From contig JADLFL010000036.1 of assembly GCA_020845575.1 (NCBI GenBank), positions 1 through 64,000 of the forward strand: a DNA stretch of 64,000 nt. The letters run 5' to 3'. Positions 50,203-58,946 of this stretch are shown here, piece after piece. Below the pieces are notes generated by a model that saw nothing but the letters and a program-made list of their open reading frames with translations, had not been told where the DNA came from and made no database searches. Position 1 is the stretch's first letter. Every line of letters starts with the position of its first letter. Source of the stretch: Acidobacteriota bacterium (GTDB lineage: Bacteria; Acidobacteriota; Vicinamibacteria; Vicinamibacterales; Vicinamibacteraceae). Position numbers and translations under genes: made by a program.

Positions 50203-50693
50203 CCGTTGTCGTCGCCGATACGTCTCCGCTCAACTACCTCATCCTGATCGACGCGGTTGACGTCCTTCCGCAGCTGTATGGCAGCGTCGTCGTACCACGA
50301 CAGGTCATCGCCGAGTTGACCGCGGCGGAGGCGCCTGGCAGGGTCAGGACATGGGCATCCGTTCTGCCGGCATGGATTGATGCGCGTGACGCGGCTGTCG
50401 GCGAAGAAGACATGAAGCACCTGGACCTGGGCGAACGGGCTGCAATCCTGCTGGCAGAATCACAGCCGGACGCCCTGCTGCTGATCGACGAGACCGCGGG
50501 ACGTATCGAGGCCTCGCGGCGGGGCATCCGCACTACCGGCACACTCGGGGTCCTTCGCGCAGCCGCGAGCCGCGATTTCGTCGATCTCCCGGTGGCTCTG
50601 GCGCGTCTGCTGGAAACGAACTTTCGCGTTTCGACCGATCTCGTCAGCGACCTTCTTGCTGAGGATGCCGAGCGTCGACGGCGCTCGGGATAG
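50199..50693 (+). CDS. DUF3368 PIN-like toxin
   Basis: A 164-residue PIN-fold ribonuclease-type protein, the usual toxin partner of UPF0175. Acidic positions of the metal site are visible: Asp7 in VADTSPLNYL, Glu in AELTAAEAPG, Asp/Glu in HLDLGERAAILLA and Asp in LLIDETAGR. Such toxins cleave RNA when the antitoxin is degraded. The ATG is within the antitoxin's stop (ATGA). The 3' end is followed by the first direct repeat 33 bp later. Confidence 0.88.
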   Translation: MTVVVADTSPLNYLILIDAVDVLPQLYGSVVVPRQVIAELTAAEAPGRVRTWASVLPAWIDARDAAVGEEDMKHLDLGERAAILLAESQPDALLLIDETAGRIEASRRGIRTTGTLGVLRAAASRDFVDLPVALARLLETNFRVSTDLVSDLLAEDAERRRRSG

Positions 50694-50725
50694 CGGCCTG
50701 GGTGGTCGAATGCGCTCCAAGGCTC

Positions 50726-50814
50726 TCACGCGGCCCGCCGTAACCCGTCCATGGTCCGCAGCCACTGGCCGAGCTGGTTCCAACTCGCGCAAATTGGGGA
50801 CGCCACCTCACCCA
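50726..50814. repeat. island direct repeat R1
   Basis: This ~89-bp element aligns with R2 (51823-51913), with long identical blocks including GAGCTGGTTCCAACTCGC and AAATTGGGGACGCCA. GAGCTGGTTCCAACTC (50771-50786) is an imperfect palindrome. GGGGACGCCA (50796-50805) equals the 3' end of tRNA-Glu. R1 ends the block with Imm1-like and UPF0175/DUF3368 genes. Confidence 0.75.
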
Positions 50815-50889
50815 TACCGGTCGCTCGATCCTCAAGATGGCACCGGTTTGCGTTGGCGGCTCCTGTTGGCTTGCTCTGTAAATCAATAG

Positions 50890-50919
50890 TTGACACAGTG
50901 ACACTCATCGCTTTACACT
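50890..50919 (+). promoter_or_regulatory. strong promoter of higBA with start at the toxin initiation codon
   Basis: TTGACA (50890-50895, perfect consensus) and TACACT (50914-50919) are separated by 18 bp. Transcription would begin about 7 bp after the -10 box, at the GTG start codon 50927 of the toxin, giving a leaderless mRNA. GTTGACACAGTGACAC overlaps the -35 region and has a short GTGTCA/TGACAC symmetry that could serve HigA as an operator. Confidence 0.65.
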
Positions 50920-50926
50920 GCGCGTC

Positions 50927-51205
50927 GTGATTGTCAGCTTTCGACACGCTGGGCTGCGGGAGATCTTCGAGGCCGGCAAGAGTCGAAAGGTGCAGGCGGA
51001 CTTGCACAGACGATGCAAGAGGGCGATGGACGCACTCCATGCGGTGACGGCGCTCTCAGACCTGAACATGCCCGGATGGAGCGTGCATCCGCTGACGGGC
51101 GATCGAGAGGGCCGCCACGCGATGGCCGTCAGCGGACCGTGGCGCATCACGTTCCGCTGGGACGGGAAGGACGCCCACGAACTGGATCTCGAGCAGTATC
51201 ACTGA
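50927..51205 (+). CDS. higB: HigB/RelE-type toxin
   Basis: A 92-residue mRNA interferase of the RelE/HigB superfamily. It contains RHAGLREIFEAGKSRKVQ, LHRRCKRAMDALHAV, SDLNMPGWSVHPLTGDREGR and the C-terminal GPWRITFRWDGKDAHELDLEQYH, the family's core with the basic/aromatic active residues. HigB cleaves mRNA on the ribosome. The start is GTG 50927 with no Shine-Dalgarno; the promoter position implies a leaderless transcript. higA follows after 16 bp; the toxin-first order is the HigBA hallmark. Confidence 0.93.
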   Translation: MIVSFRHAGLREIFEAGKSRKVQADLHRRCKRAMDALHAVTALSDLNMPGWSVHPLTGDREGRHAMAVSGPWRITFRWDGKDAHELDLEQYH

Positions 51206-51221
51206 ACGGAAGGCGGCGACG

Positions 51222-51554
51222 ATGGCGGCGACGAAGACGACGAAGGTGCTTCCTGTTCGACACCCGCTGAAGCGGGAACCGACCCATCCAGGAGAAATCC
51301 TGCGTGAGGACGTGCTGCCGGCGTTGCGGATGAACGTTACGCAGGCGGCCCGCGAACTCGGTGTGTCTCGACAGATCCTGCACCGGATTCTGGCGGGTAA
51401 GGCGCCGGTCACGCCGGAAATGGCCGTTCGGCTCGGGAAGTGGGCTGGCAATGGACCTGCCCTGTGGCTCGGCATGCAGCAGGCGTTCGACGTGTGGCAC
51501 GCGGAACAGACGCTCGCGACCGAACTCGCACGCATTCCGGGACACGCCGCATAG
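51222..51554 (+). CDS. higA: HigA family antitoxin
   Basis: A 110-residue antitoxin with an Xre-type helix-turn-helix: the family's hallmark THPGEILREDVLPALRM (residues ~21-37), then NVTQAARELGVSRQILHRIL and GKAPVTPEMAVRLGKW, and a C-terminal segment LWLGMQQAFDVWHAE that contacts HigB. It neutralises the toxin and represses the operon. The basic N-terminus (MAATKTTKVLPVRHPLKRE) is longer than usual. The DUF4926 gene follows after 11 bp. Confidence 0.93.
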   Translation: MAATKTTKVLPVRHPLKREPTHPGEILREDVLPALRMNVTQAARELGVSRQILHRILAGKAPVTPEMAVRLGKWAGNGPALWLGMQQAFDVWHAEQTLATELARIPGHAA

Positions 51555-51565
51555 CGGGAGGCCCT

Positions 51566-51808
51566 GTGCCCTTCGACATGTACGGCGACGTGATTCTGAC
51601 CCGCGACGTGCCGGAACACGGCATCCGCGCCGGCGACGTCGGCACGGTCGTGGAGCGCCACGTGGTCCCAGGCGTCAGCGAGGAAGGCTACTCGGTCGAG
51701 TTCTTCGACATGGCGGGCAACGCCGTCGCCGTGGCCACACTGCCCGCGGGCGCCCTTCGCCAGCCGACGGCCGCCGATCGCCCGGCCGTCCGGCAGCTCA
51801 CTGCCTGA
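51566..51808 (+). CDS. DUF4926 family protein
   Basis: An 80-residue protein that begins with the typical DUF4926 pattern: MPFDMYGDVILTRDVPEHGI, AGDVGTVVERHVVPG, then EGYSVEFFDMAGNAVAVATL. The GTG at 51566 is preferred because GGGAGG lies 4 bp upstream; ATG 51578 is a weaker alternative. The domain is a small SH3-like barrel and is often found in toxin-antitoxin and defence neighbourhoods. It is likely co-transcribed with higBA. No function is established. Confidence 0.8.
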   Translation: MPFDMYGDVILTRDVPEHGIRAGDVGTVVERHVVPGVSEEGYSVEFFDMAGNAVAVATLPAGALRQPTAADRPAVRQLTA

Positions 51809-51822
51809 GGCTCCAGCCCACG

Positions 51823-51913
51823 TCACGCCGTGCGCCGGAGACCGTCCACGCCGCGCAGCCAACCCCTGAGCTGGTTCCAACTCGCCGAAATTGGGGACGC
51901 CAACGTCAGCCAT
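51823..51913. repeat. island direct repeat R2
   Basis: The second copy of the ~90-bp element, with the palindrome GAGCTGGTTCCAACTC at 51868-51883 and GGGGACGCCA at 51893-51902, followed by A as in the tRNA-Glu flank. It closes the block with higBA and DUF4926. Confidence 0.75.
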
Positions 51914-52015
51914 GAGCTGACTCTCAGAGAGTCGCGTCTCGTCCGAGCGTCGTCTCCTCCGCTTCCGGGCGTCGAGATTTCCTTCGCCAGCAGGTCGTCC
52001 CACACCACGCTCGCC

Positions 52016-52033
52016 CAGTAGTGTCAACTACTG
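52016..52033. promoter_or_regulatory. perfect 7-bp inverted repeat with 4-nt loop
   Basis: CAGTAGT and ACTACTG flank GTCA. It lies ~95 bp ahead of the Gfo/Idh/MocA gene start and may be an operator or a hairpin terminating island transcription; there is no T-tract. Confidence 0.35.
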
Positions 52034-52127
52034 CGTCCCGAAGCACGTGACACGTTCGAGTGGAAACGAGGTACTATCCGCGCACGTCTTCGGAACTCGG
52101 TACGCCGATGACCTCCTGAGGAGGCTT

Positions 52128-53705
52128 ATGGGCAGCTACGCACTCTCTCGACGCCGCTTCTTCTTCTTCGGGACGCTGCTGGCGGGCGCCATCCCGGCCC
52201 GGGGGTTCGGCAGCGTTCCATCACTCCAGTCGCTTGGCTACAGGCACTACGCCAGCAAGTTGAACGTCGCCGCCATCGGGTGCGGCGGGCAGGGCGCACT
52301 GATCCTCGACCAGGCCGCTCGCACCGAGAACGTCGTGGCGCTCTGCGATGTGGACGAGGCACGGGCCGGGAACACGCTGAAGAAGTACAACGTCCCGCGG
52401 TACAAGGATTTCCGCGTGATGCTGGACAAGGAAGGCAGGAACATCGACGCCTGTACGATCGCCGTGCCCGACTTCATGCACGCGACGGTCGCGCTGGCCT
52501 GCATGGAGCGTGGCAAGCACGTCTACGTGGAGAAGCCGCTCACGAGAACGCCGTGGGAGGCACGGCTGCTCCGCGACGCCGCGGTGAAGTACAAGGTTGC
52601 CACCCAGATGGGCAACCAGGGGTTCTCGCACGAGTGCCACCGCGTGGCTGCCGAAATCGTCTGGTCGGGCGAGATCGGCGATGTCCGTGAGGCGCACGTC
52701 TGCACGTCGCCGGGCATGTTCCCGACTGGCTTGCAAGCACCGCCGCCCGACGCTCCGATCCCGTCCACGCTCGACTGGGATCTCTGGCTGGGAGGGGCGT
52801 CGACGCGCCCCTTCAGCGACGCGTACGTCCCCTACAACTGGCGCGGGTTCCTCGACTTCGGCACCGGTCAGATTGGGAACTGGGCGACTCACACCGCGGG
52901 GCCGGTTCACACCGCGCTACAACTGGAGGTGCCGGTCAGCGTGGAGTGCCTTCGAGTGGAAGGGAAGAGCGACATCTCCATTCCGCATCGCGGGGTGGTG
53001 CGGCTCGACTTCCCGGCGCGCGGCAACATGCCGCCGGTCTCGATCTATTACCACGAGTCCCCTCGGCCTGGTGACCCCGAGGCGTACGTGGTCCCGGGGA
53101 TGGAGAACGAGACGATTCTCCCGCCCTCGAACAACCTCGCGGACAAGGGGCGCCCGACGAGCAATCGGGCGCCGGCACTCGGCGAAGGCATGGCGGCCGG
53201 GCGGGGCCGGAACAGCCCGGGGGCCGGGCCGGCCAGCCCTCCCAGCGGCGGTGGTGAGCGCCGGATCATGAGCCCCGGTGGGCCGGATGTGAAGGTCTAC
53301 ACCCAGCCCGGTGGCCGCAACGACGCTCCGCAGCCCGGTGTGCTCACCGGAAACGGGTCTGTGATGGTTGGCTCGAAGGGGCTGCTCGCAACGAGCCAGC
53401 GGGGTGAGGGAGTGTGGCTGTTGCCCGCGTCACGCTGGCGTGAGTACGAGCTCCCGCCGCAGTTGTTGACACGCTCTCCCGGCCACATGCTCGATTGGAT
53501 CCGCGCGAGCAAGGGTGGAGACCGATCCTGTTCGGACTTTGCCATCACCGCGCCGTACGCGGAGTGGCTGGCGCTCGTGTGCATTGCCTGGCGCGTTCCC
53601 GGCAAGCTTCTCTGGGACAGCGCGAACATGCGGTTCACGAACAGCGTGGAAGCGAATCGGTACGTCAAGCCCGTGTTCCGACAGGGCTGGGAGCTGAAGC
53701 TGTAA
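52128..53705 (+). CDS. Tat-exported Gfo/Idh/MocA family oxidoreductase
   Basis: A 525-residue NAD(P)-dependent sugar or inositol oxidoreductase. The N-terminus has a twin-arginine signal (ALSRRRFFFFGTLLAG), so the folded, cofactor-loaded protein goes to the periplasm. The Rossmann domain follows (LNVAAIGCGGQGALIL, NVVALCDVDEARAG, the catalytic-lysine motif HVYVEKPLTRTPWEARLL). ATG 52128 has GAGGAGG 5 bp upstream. Residues ~350-420 include a Pro/Gly-rich insert (GRGRNSPGAGPASPPSGG) unusual for the family. The next gene encodes a Tat-exported TIM-barrel protein, a common partner. Confidence 0.9.
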   Translation: MGSYALSRRRFFFFGTLLAGAIPARGFGSVPSLQSLGYRHYASKLNVAAIGCGGQGALILDQAARTENVVALCDVDEARAGNTLKKYNVPRYKDFRVMLDKEGRNIDACTIAVPDFMHATVALACMERGKHVYVEKPLTRTPWEARLLRDAAVKYKVATQMGNQGFSHECHRVAAEIVWSGEIGDVREAHVCTSPGMFPTGLQAPPPDAPIPSTLDWDLWLGGASTRPFSDAYVPYNWRGFLDFGTGQIGNWATHTAGPVHTALQLEVPVSVECLRVEGKSDISIPHRGVVRLDFPARGNMPPVSIYYHESPRPGDPEAYVVPGMENETILPPSNNLADKGRPTSNRAPALGEGMAAGRGRNSPGAGPASPPSGGGERRIMSPGGPDVKVYTQPGGRNDAPQPGVLTGNGSVMVGSKGLLATSQRGEGVWLLPASRWREYELPPQLLTRSPGHMLDWIRASKGGDRSCSDFAITAPYAEWLALVCIAWRVPGKLLWDSANMRFTNSVEANRYVKPVFRQGWELKL

Positions 53706-53930
53706 GTTCGACGCCCTTCGGCGAAGCGGCCTGTCGTTGGCCAGCACGACCGTCGTCGAACCGTCGCGGACGTCAAGGGATGGCTTCCGCCGCTTGTCGG
53801 TGTATGAGTCGAGTACCCTGACCGACCTCGCCGACGTGCGACCGTGTGTGTCCGGATGTGATAGCTTGCCCCCAACCGCGGCGGCGCGGCGTCATGGGCG
53901 TTGACCGCGTTGCAGCAAGCAGAGAGAAAC
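53706..53930. other. intergenic region with no feature seen
   Basis: The 225 bp between the two Tat-exported proteins contain no ORF with a ribosome site, no clear hairpin terminator and no strong promoter pair. The GC content is normal. Confidence 0.4.
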
Positions 53931-54989
53931 ATGGCTATCACGAGGCGCGAGTTCGGACGAGTAACCCTGGCCAGCACGCCGGTTGTCGGTGCCTTGCTTC
54001 GCGGAACCGTCACCGGCGCGATTACGCAGACGCCACCGGTGATGTCACGCTGGTCCGGCGTGCAGGTTGGGCTCAACGTGCCCTATAGTCTCGGCACGGG
54101 CAACAACATCGCTGCCGAAGATCTCCTCGAGCGGATCGTGGCGGTCGGCGTGGGCTCGGTCGAACTCCGCGCCCAGCCGGTCGAACACTTCCTCGGCTCG
54201 CCTACGGTCCGGGCGGCCGCGGAGGCGGCGACTGCGCGAGAGGCAGCCCGCGCGGCGGGCCAGATCGTACCAACGCCGCAGCAGATGGCGCAGGGCGGGC
54301 GACGCGCCGGCCAGACGCAGACTCCGGAGCAGATCGAGGCCGCGCGCAGACAGCAGGCCGAGGTCCGCGCGTGGCGCCTGTCGGCGCCGTCCAGCCGGTT
54401 GAAGCAACTGCGACAGATGTACGAGAAGGCCGGCGTGCTGATCGACGTCCTGAAAGTGGACGACCTGTACACGATCTCGAACGAGGAACTCGACTACTTC
54501 TTCCAGATGGCGCGCGATCTCGGCGCGCGCGCCGTGTCGTCTGAACTGCCCGGGACCCGCAGCGACACCCGGCGCATCGGCGCGTTTGCCGACAAGCACA
54601 AGGTGTTCGTGGCCTATCACCACCACGCACAGGCCACCGCTGCGCTGTACGAGCAGATCTTCGATGAGGCGCGCTACAACGGGGCCAACATCGACATCGG
54701 TCACTGGACGGCGACGCTCAACGAGTCACCGCTGCCATTCATCGCCAGGCACGCCGATCGTATCCCCCACATCCACGTGAAGGACCGTCGGTTCGGGACC
54801 AACGGTGGCGAGAACCGGCCGTTCGGCCAGGGCGACACGCCGCTGCGCCAGATCCTGCAGGCGATCCGCGACAACAAGTGGGACATCCGGCCGATCATCG
54901 AGTTCGAGTACCGCATCCCCGACGGTTCCACGCGCGTCGCCGAGATCGCCAAGTGCCTGCAGTACTGCCGGGAGTCGTTACTGGCCTGA
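53931..54989 (+). CDS. Tat-exported sugar phosphate isomerase/epimerase-like TIM-barrel protein
   Basis: A 352-residue protein of the xylose isomerase-like TIM-barrel group (IolE/Hyi-like). The N-terminus is a twin-arginine signal (ITRREFGRVTLASTPVVGAL). The barrel includes VQVGLNVPYSLG, RIVAVGVGSVELRAQPVEHF, VFVAYHHHAQAT, NGANIDIGHWTATL and PHIHVKDRRFG, where His/Asp/Glu residues would bind a divalent metal, and IIEFEYRIPDG at the end. Residues ~85-130 form an Ala/Arg/Gln-rich insert not typical for the fold. ATG 53931 starts at the signal peptide. With the preceding oxidoreductase it suggests periplasmic modification of sugars or cyclitols. Confidence 0.85.
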   Translation: MAITRREFGRVTLASTPVVGALLRGTVTGAITQTPPVMSRWSGVQVGLNVPYSLGTGNNIAAEDLLERIVAVGVGSVELRAQPVEHFLGSPTVRAAAEAATAREAARAAGQIVPTPQQMAQGGRRAGQTQTPEQIEAARRQQAEVRAWRLSAPSSRLKQLRQMYEKAGVLIDVLKVDDLYTISNEELDYFFQMARDLGARAVSSELPGTRSDTRRIGAFADKHKVFVAYHHHAQATAALYEQIFDEARYNGANIDIGHWTATLNESPLPFIARHADRIPHIHVKDRRFGTNGGENRPFGQGDTPLRQILQAIRDNKWDIRPIIEFEYRIPDGSTRVAEIAKCLQYCRESLLA

Positions 54990-55221
54990 TACTGCTGCTC
55001 GACGCTGCCTGCAACATCGTCCCGGTTGTCACCGGCGCGCCGCTTTCGACGTCGGCGACGCCGTGGGGGTACGTCGCGGCGACAGTGAAGTCCTTGCTGA
55101 TCGCGATGCTGACGCCAGGCACGTTGAACTGCTTCAACAGGGGCTCGACGACCGCTCGACCCGCACGCTTCCGGTCGGCAGACGAGAACCGCTGACGAAA
55201 CGCTCCAGGGTGTCGCGCCAT
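54990..55221 (-). pseudogene. truncated beta-lactamase-family serine hydrolase remnant
   Basis: On the minus strand a frame beginning near 55221 encodes residues matching the N-terminal part of class C-type serine hydrolases (AVVEPLLKQFNVPGVSIAI, VAATYPHGVADVESGAPVT, GTMLQAASSS), which normally lead into the SxxK active site and ~300 more residues. Here the similarity stops at the serine block and the frame runs into the antisense of the TIM-barrel gene. It lies 58 bp from tRNA-Lys. A decayed gene cut by recombination is the simplest reading. Confidence 0.6.
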
Positions 55222-55278
55222 GCCGCATGGCGAGCAACGCGTCGACCAGGCACACTCGATGTCGACCAGGGGTGAGGG

Positions 55279-55354
55279 TGGTGCGCCCGGTGGGACTCGA
55301 ACCCACGACCAACGGCTTAAAAGGCCGCTGCTCTACCGACTGAGCTACAGGCGC
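55279..55354 (-). tRNA. tRNA-Lys (anticodon TTT)
   Basis: A 76-nt cloverleaf on the minus strand with encoded CCA (complement of 55279-55281). The acceptor stem is GCGCCTG/CGGGCGC with one T-G pair, the D arm is GCTCAGTCGGTAGAGC, the anticodon loop CTTTTAA has TTT, and the T arm is GTGGG-TTCGAGT-CCCAC. It is the second MnmA substrate in the window. Confidence 0.97.
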
Positions 55355-55438
55355 GCGTGCGTCAGTTTACCAGCCGCCGCGCACCACGCCGACAGCATCA
55401 CGGCGCGGCCTCGGAGAGCCGGCCCCACCTTCGGGCCT

Positions 55439-56479
55439 CTACCGCCAGCGGAACAGCCGGAGCGCCGCCACGAAACTCACGACGCCCCAGATGGCCAGGA
55501 TCGCTATCTGCCCCCACAGTGCCGTCAGCCCGCTGCCGTCGATCATCACGCCCCGCAACGCCTGGTTCAGGGCCGTGAGCGGCAGCGCCGCGATGAACGG
55601 CTGCATCGCGTCCGGGAAGTTCTCCGACGCGAAGAACACGCCCGAGAACACCCACATGGGCACCATCACGAGGTTCATCAGCCCGGACACGCCCTCGATC
55701 GTCTGCGCGCGGCTCGCGGTGAGAAGCCCGAGCCCCGAGAACACCATCGCGCCCAGCAGACAGAAGGCGGACAGCAGCAGCCACGACCCGTTGACGGGCA
55801 CGCCGAAGACAAGCGTCGCGAACCCGAGGAGCACGCTCACCTCGAGCACGAGGAACATGAGCCGCGCGGCGATCTGCGACAGTAGATAGTCGCGGCGACG
55901 CATGGGCGTGGCCACGAGGCGCTTCAACAGCTTGCGCATCCTCGCCGTGACCACCGAGAACGCCACGCTCCACATGCCGGTGCCCATGATGTTCATGCCC
56001 AGCAACCCTGGCACGACCCAGTCGATGTAGCGCGAACCCGGCACCGTCACGAGGCGCTCGGTGGTTGCCGCCGCGGACGTCCGGCCCGCCGCCGTCTGCA
56101 ACACCTCGTCGACGGCGTAGCGACCCACGCGACTCTCGGGACGACTGGGATCGAACTCGTACGTGAGCGGCGATCCCGGCACGACGAGCAGATGGATCGC
56201 GCCGTTGCGCAGCGCGACGTCGGCCTCCGCGCGATCGACCGCCCGAACGCGCATGGTCGGCGCGGCCTCGAGCGTGCGCACGATGGGCGCGTCGCTTCCC
56301 TGCGCATCGCGCAGCACGCCCACGAGTACGGCGGGCGTGCCCTGCTCGCGGAACGCCAGTCCCAGCGCGCACGAGAGCAGCACCGGGAACGCGAACACCC
56401 AGAACACGGCCTCGGGTTCGCGCAGGAACTCCCGGAAGCGCGTGAGCGTGAGTTCGAGCAGCGGATGGTGCAGGCGCAT
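55439..56479 (-). CDS. ABC-2 type transporter permease
   Basis: A 346-residue membrane protein. One N-terminal membrane segment (VFWVFAFPVLLSCALGLAF) is followed by a ~130-residue extracytoplasmic domain and a cluster of five membrane segments from residue ~170. The stretch RMRKLLKRLVATPMRRRDYLLSQ is the coupling region typical of ABC-2 exporters. With the ATPase encoded 19 bp upstream on the same strand it would form a homodimeric exporter of drugs, lipids or polysaccharide; the substrate is unknown. Confidence 0.9.
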   Translation of the reverse strand: MRLHHPLLELTLTRFREFLREPEAVFWVFAFPVLLSCALGLAFREQGTPAVLVGVLRDAQGSDAPIVRTLEAAPTMRVRAVDRAEADVALRNGAIHLLVVPGSPLTYEFDPSRPESRVGRYAVDEVLQTAAGRTSAAATTERLVTVPGSRYIDWVVPGLLGMNIMGTGMWSVAFSVVTARMRKLLKRLVATPMRRRDYLLSQIAARLMFLVLEVSVLLGFATLVFGVPVNGSWLLLSAFCLLGAMVFSGLGLLTASRAQTIEGVSGLMNLVMVPMWVFSGVFFASENFPDAMQPFIAALPLTALNQALRGVMIDGSGLTALWGQIAILAIWGVVSFVAALRLFRWR

Positions 56480-56498
56480 GCGTGTCGTCGGTGCGCAA

Positions 56499-57479
56499 CT
56501 ACTCGCGCAGGTGACGCCCCGTCAGCGCAACGAACACGTCTTCGAGCGTGGCGCTGTGCGTGGTGAGCAGCGTGAACGCGTCAGGATCCGCCACTGTCGC
56601 CAGCAACGAGGGCAGCGCTTCGTGCAGGTGCGACACGATGAGCGTGCCGCGTCCGTCGGCAACAGACGCTCGGCGCACACCGGGCAGCGCGGTGAGCACC
56701 GCCACGTCGGGCAAGACGCGCCCTTGGTCAAGGGCGAACTCCACCACGTGTTCCGCGCCGAGCGACGCGATCAGGTCGGCAGGCGTGCCAAGAGCGATCA
56801 CGCGTCCCCGATCGACGATGGCCACGCGATCGCAGAGCACCTGCGCCTCGTCCATGTAGTGCGTGGTGATCAGCACCGTGCGCCCCCGCGCCTTGTATGT
56901 CGCCAGCAGATCCCACAGTTGACGACGCGACTGCGGATCGAGTCCCGTCGTCGGTTCGTCGAGAAACAGCAGATCGGGATCGCCCGCGAGCGCACACGCC
57001 AGGGCCAGGCGCTGCTTCTGCCCGCCCGACAGCTTGCTGTACCAGGCGTCGCGCTTCGCTTCGAGTCCCACGCTCGCGAGCAGGTCCTCCACCGTTGGCC
57101 CCTGGTGGTAAAACGACCGGAACAACCGCAGCAACTCCGTGGTGGTGAGCTTGTCGTTGAGCTGTGTTTCCTGCAACTGGATGCCGAGTCGTTGCTGCAG
57201 ACGCGCGGCATCGGCCGCCCACCGGAGTCCCAGCACCTCGACGTCGCCTGCATCGGCGGTGTTGAGGCCTTCGAGGATCTCGATGGTGGTCGTCTTGCCT
57301 GCCCCGTTCGGACCGAGCAGCCCGAAGCACTCGCCGGCACGCACCTCGAGATCCAGGCCGTCGACGGCGACCACCTCGCCGTAGCGCTTCACGAGACCAC
57401 GGCAACGCAACGCAAGGCGATCCGGCGACGGGGCCGATGCATCAGCGGGCCGAGTCACCGGATTCTGCGTCGCCGGCAT
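56499..57479 (-). CDS. ABC transporter ATP-binding protein
   Basis: A 326-residue ATPase of the DRA/CcmA exporter type. It has Walker A GPNGAGKTT at residues 56-64, the signature LSGGQKQRL, Walker B LLFLDEPTTGLD and the switch histidine in VLITTHYMDEA. Residues ~235-326 form the C-terminal extension usual for drug-resistance ATPases (FALDQGRVLPDVAVLTALPG). The ATG at 57479 overlaps nothing, and purA ends 1 bp upstream on the same strand, so purA and the ABC pair may be one transcript by proximity. Confidence 0.95.
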   Translation of the reverse strand: MPATQNPVTRPADASAPSPDRLALRCRGLVKRYGEVVAVDGLDLEVRAGECFGLLGPNGAGKTTTIEILEGLNTADAGDVEVLGLRWAADAARLQQRLGIQLQETQLNDKLTTTELLRLFRSFYHQGPTVEDLLASVGLEAKRDAWYSKLSGGQKQRLALACALAGDPDLLFLDEPTTGLDPQSRRQLWDLLATYKARGRTVLITTHYMDEAQVLCDRVAIVDRGRVIALGTPADLIASLGAEHVVEFALDQGRVLPDVAVLTALPGVRRASVADGRGTLIVSHLHEALPSLLATVADPDAFTLLTTHSATLEDVFVALTGRHLRE

Positions 57480-57480
57480 C

Positions 57481-58788
<1,308 letters not shown>

Positions 58789-58946
58789 GACGGGAGACAC
58801 TTCGTGCGAAGGAAGCAGGCGCGCGACATTGCGCGACAACGGAACACGCCATCCTAACAAACCGCACCTGCCGGCGCCACCATCTGACGTCCGCATGTCA
58901 CGGTTGACAGTGCGGGTCCTCGTCCGTAGGCTCTATCCCTTCCGTC

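Larger units (their letters stand above)
51809..52127. other. intergenic end of the accessory island
   Basis: This 319-bp stretch contains repeat R2, then GACTCTC-AG-AGAGTC palindromic sequence, then the hairpin CAGTAGT-GTCA-ACTACTG at 52016-52033, and the promoter area of the Tat-exported oxidoreductase (GTGACA and TACTAT with a 19-bp spacer near 52048-52078). No coding sequence with a ribosome site is seen. Confidence 0.55.

Noticed and set aside
50726-51913. Interpretation of R1/R2 as integron attC sites
   Set aside because: The repeats lack recognisable RYYYAAC/GTTRRRY core boxes in the required arrangement, and no integron integrase is present in the window.
50726-52008. Minus-strand small ORFs ending WLRTMDGLRRAA and WLRGVDGLRRTA in the two repeats
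   Set aside because: Their similarity is explained by the DNA repeat itself; the frames differ upstream and have no ribosome sites.
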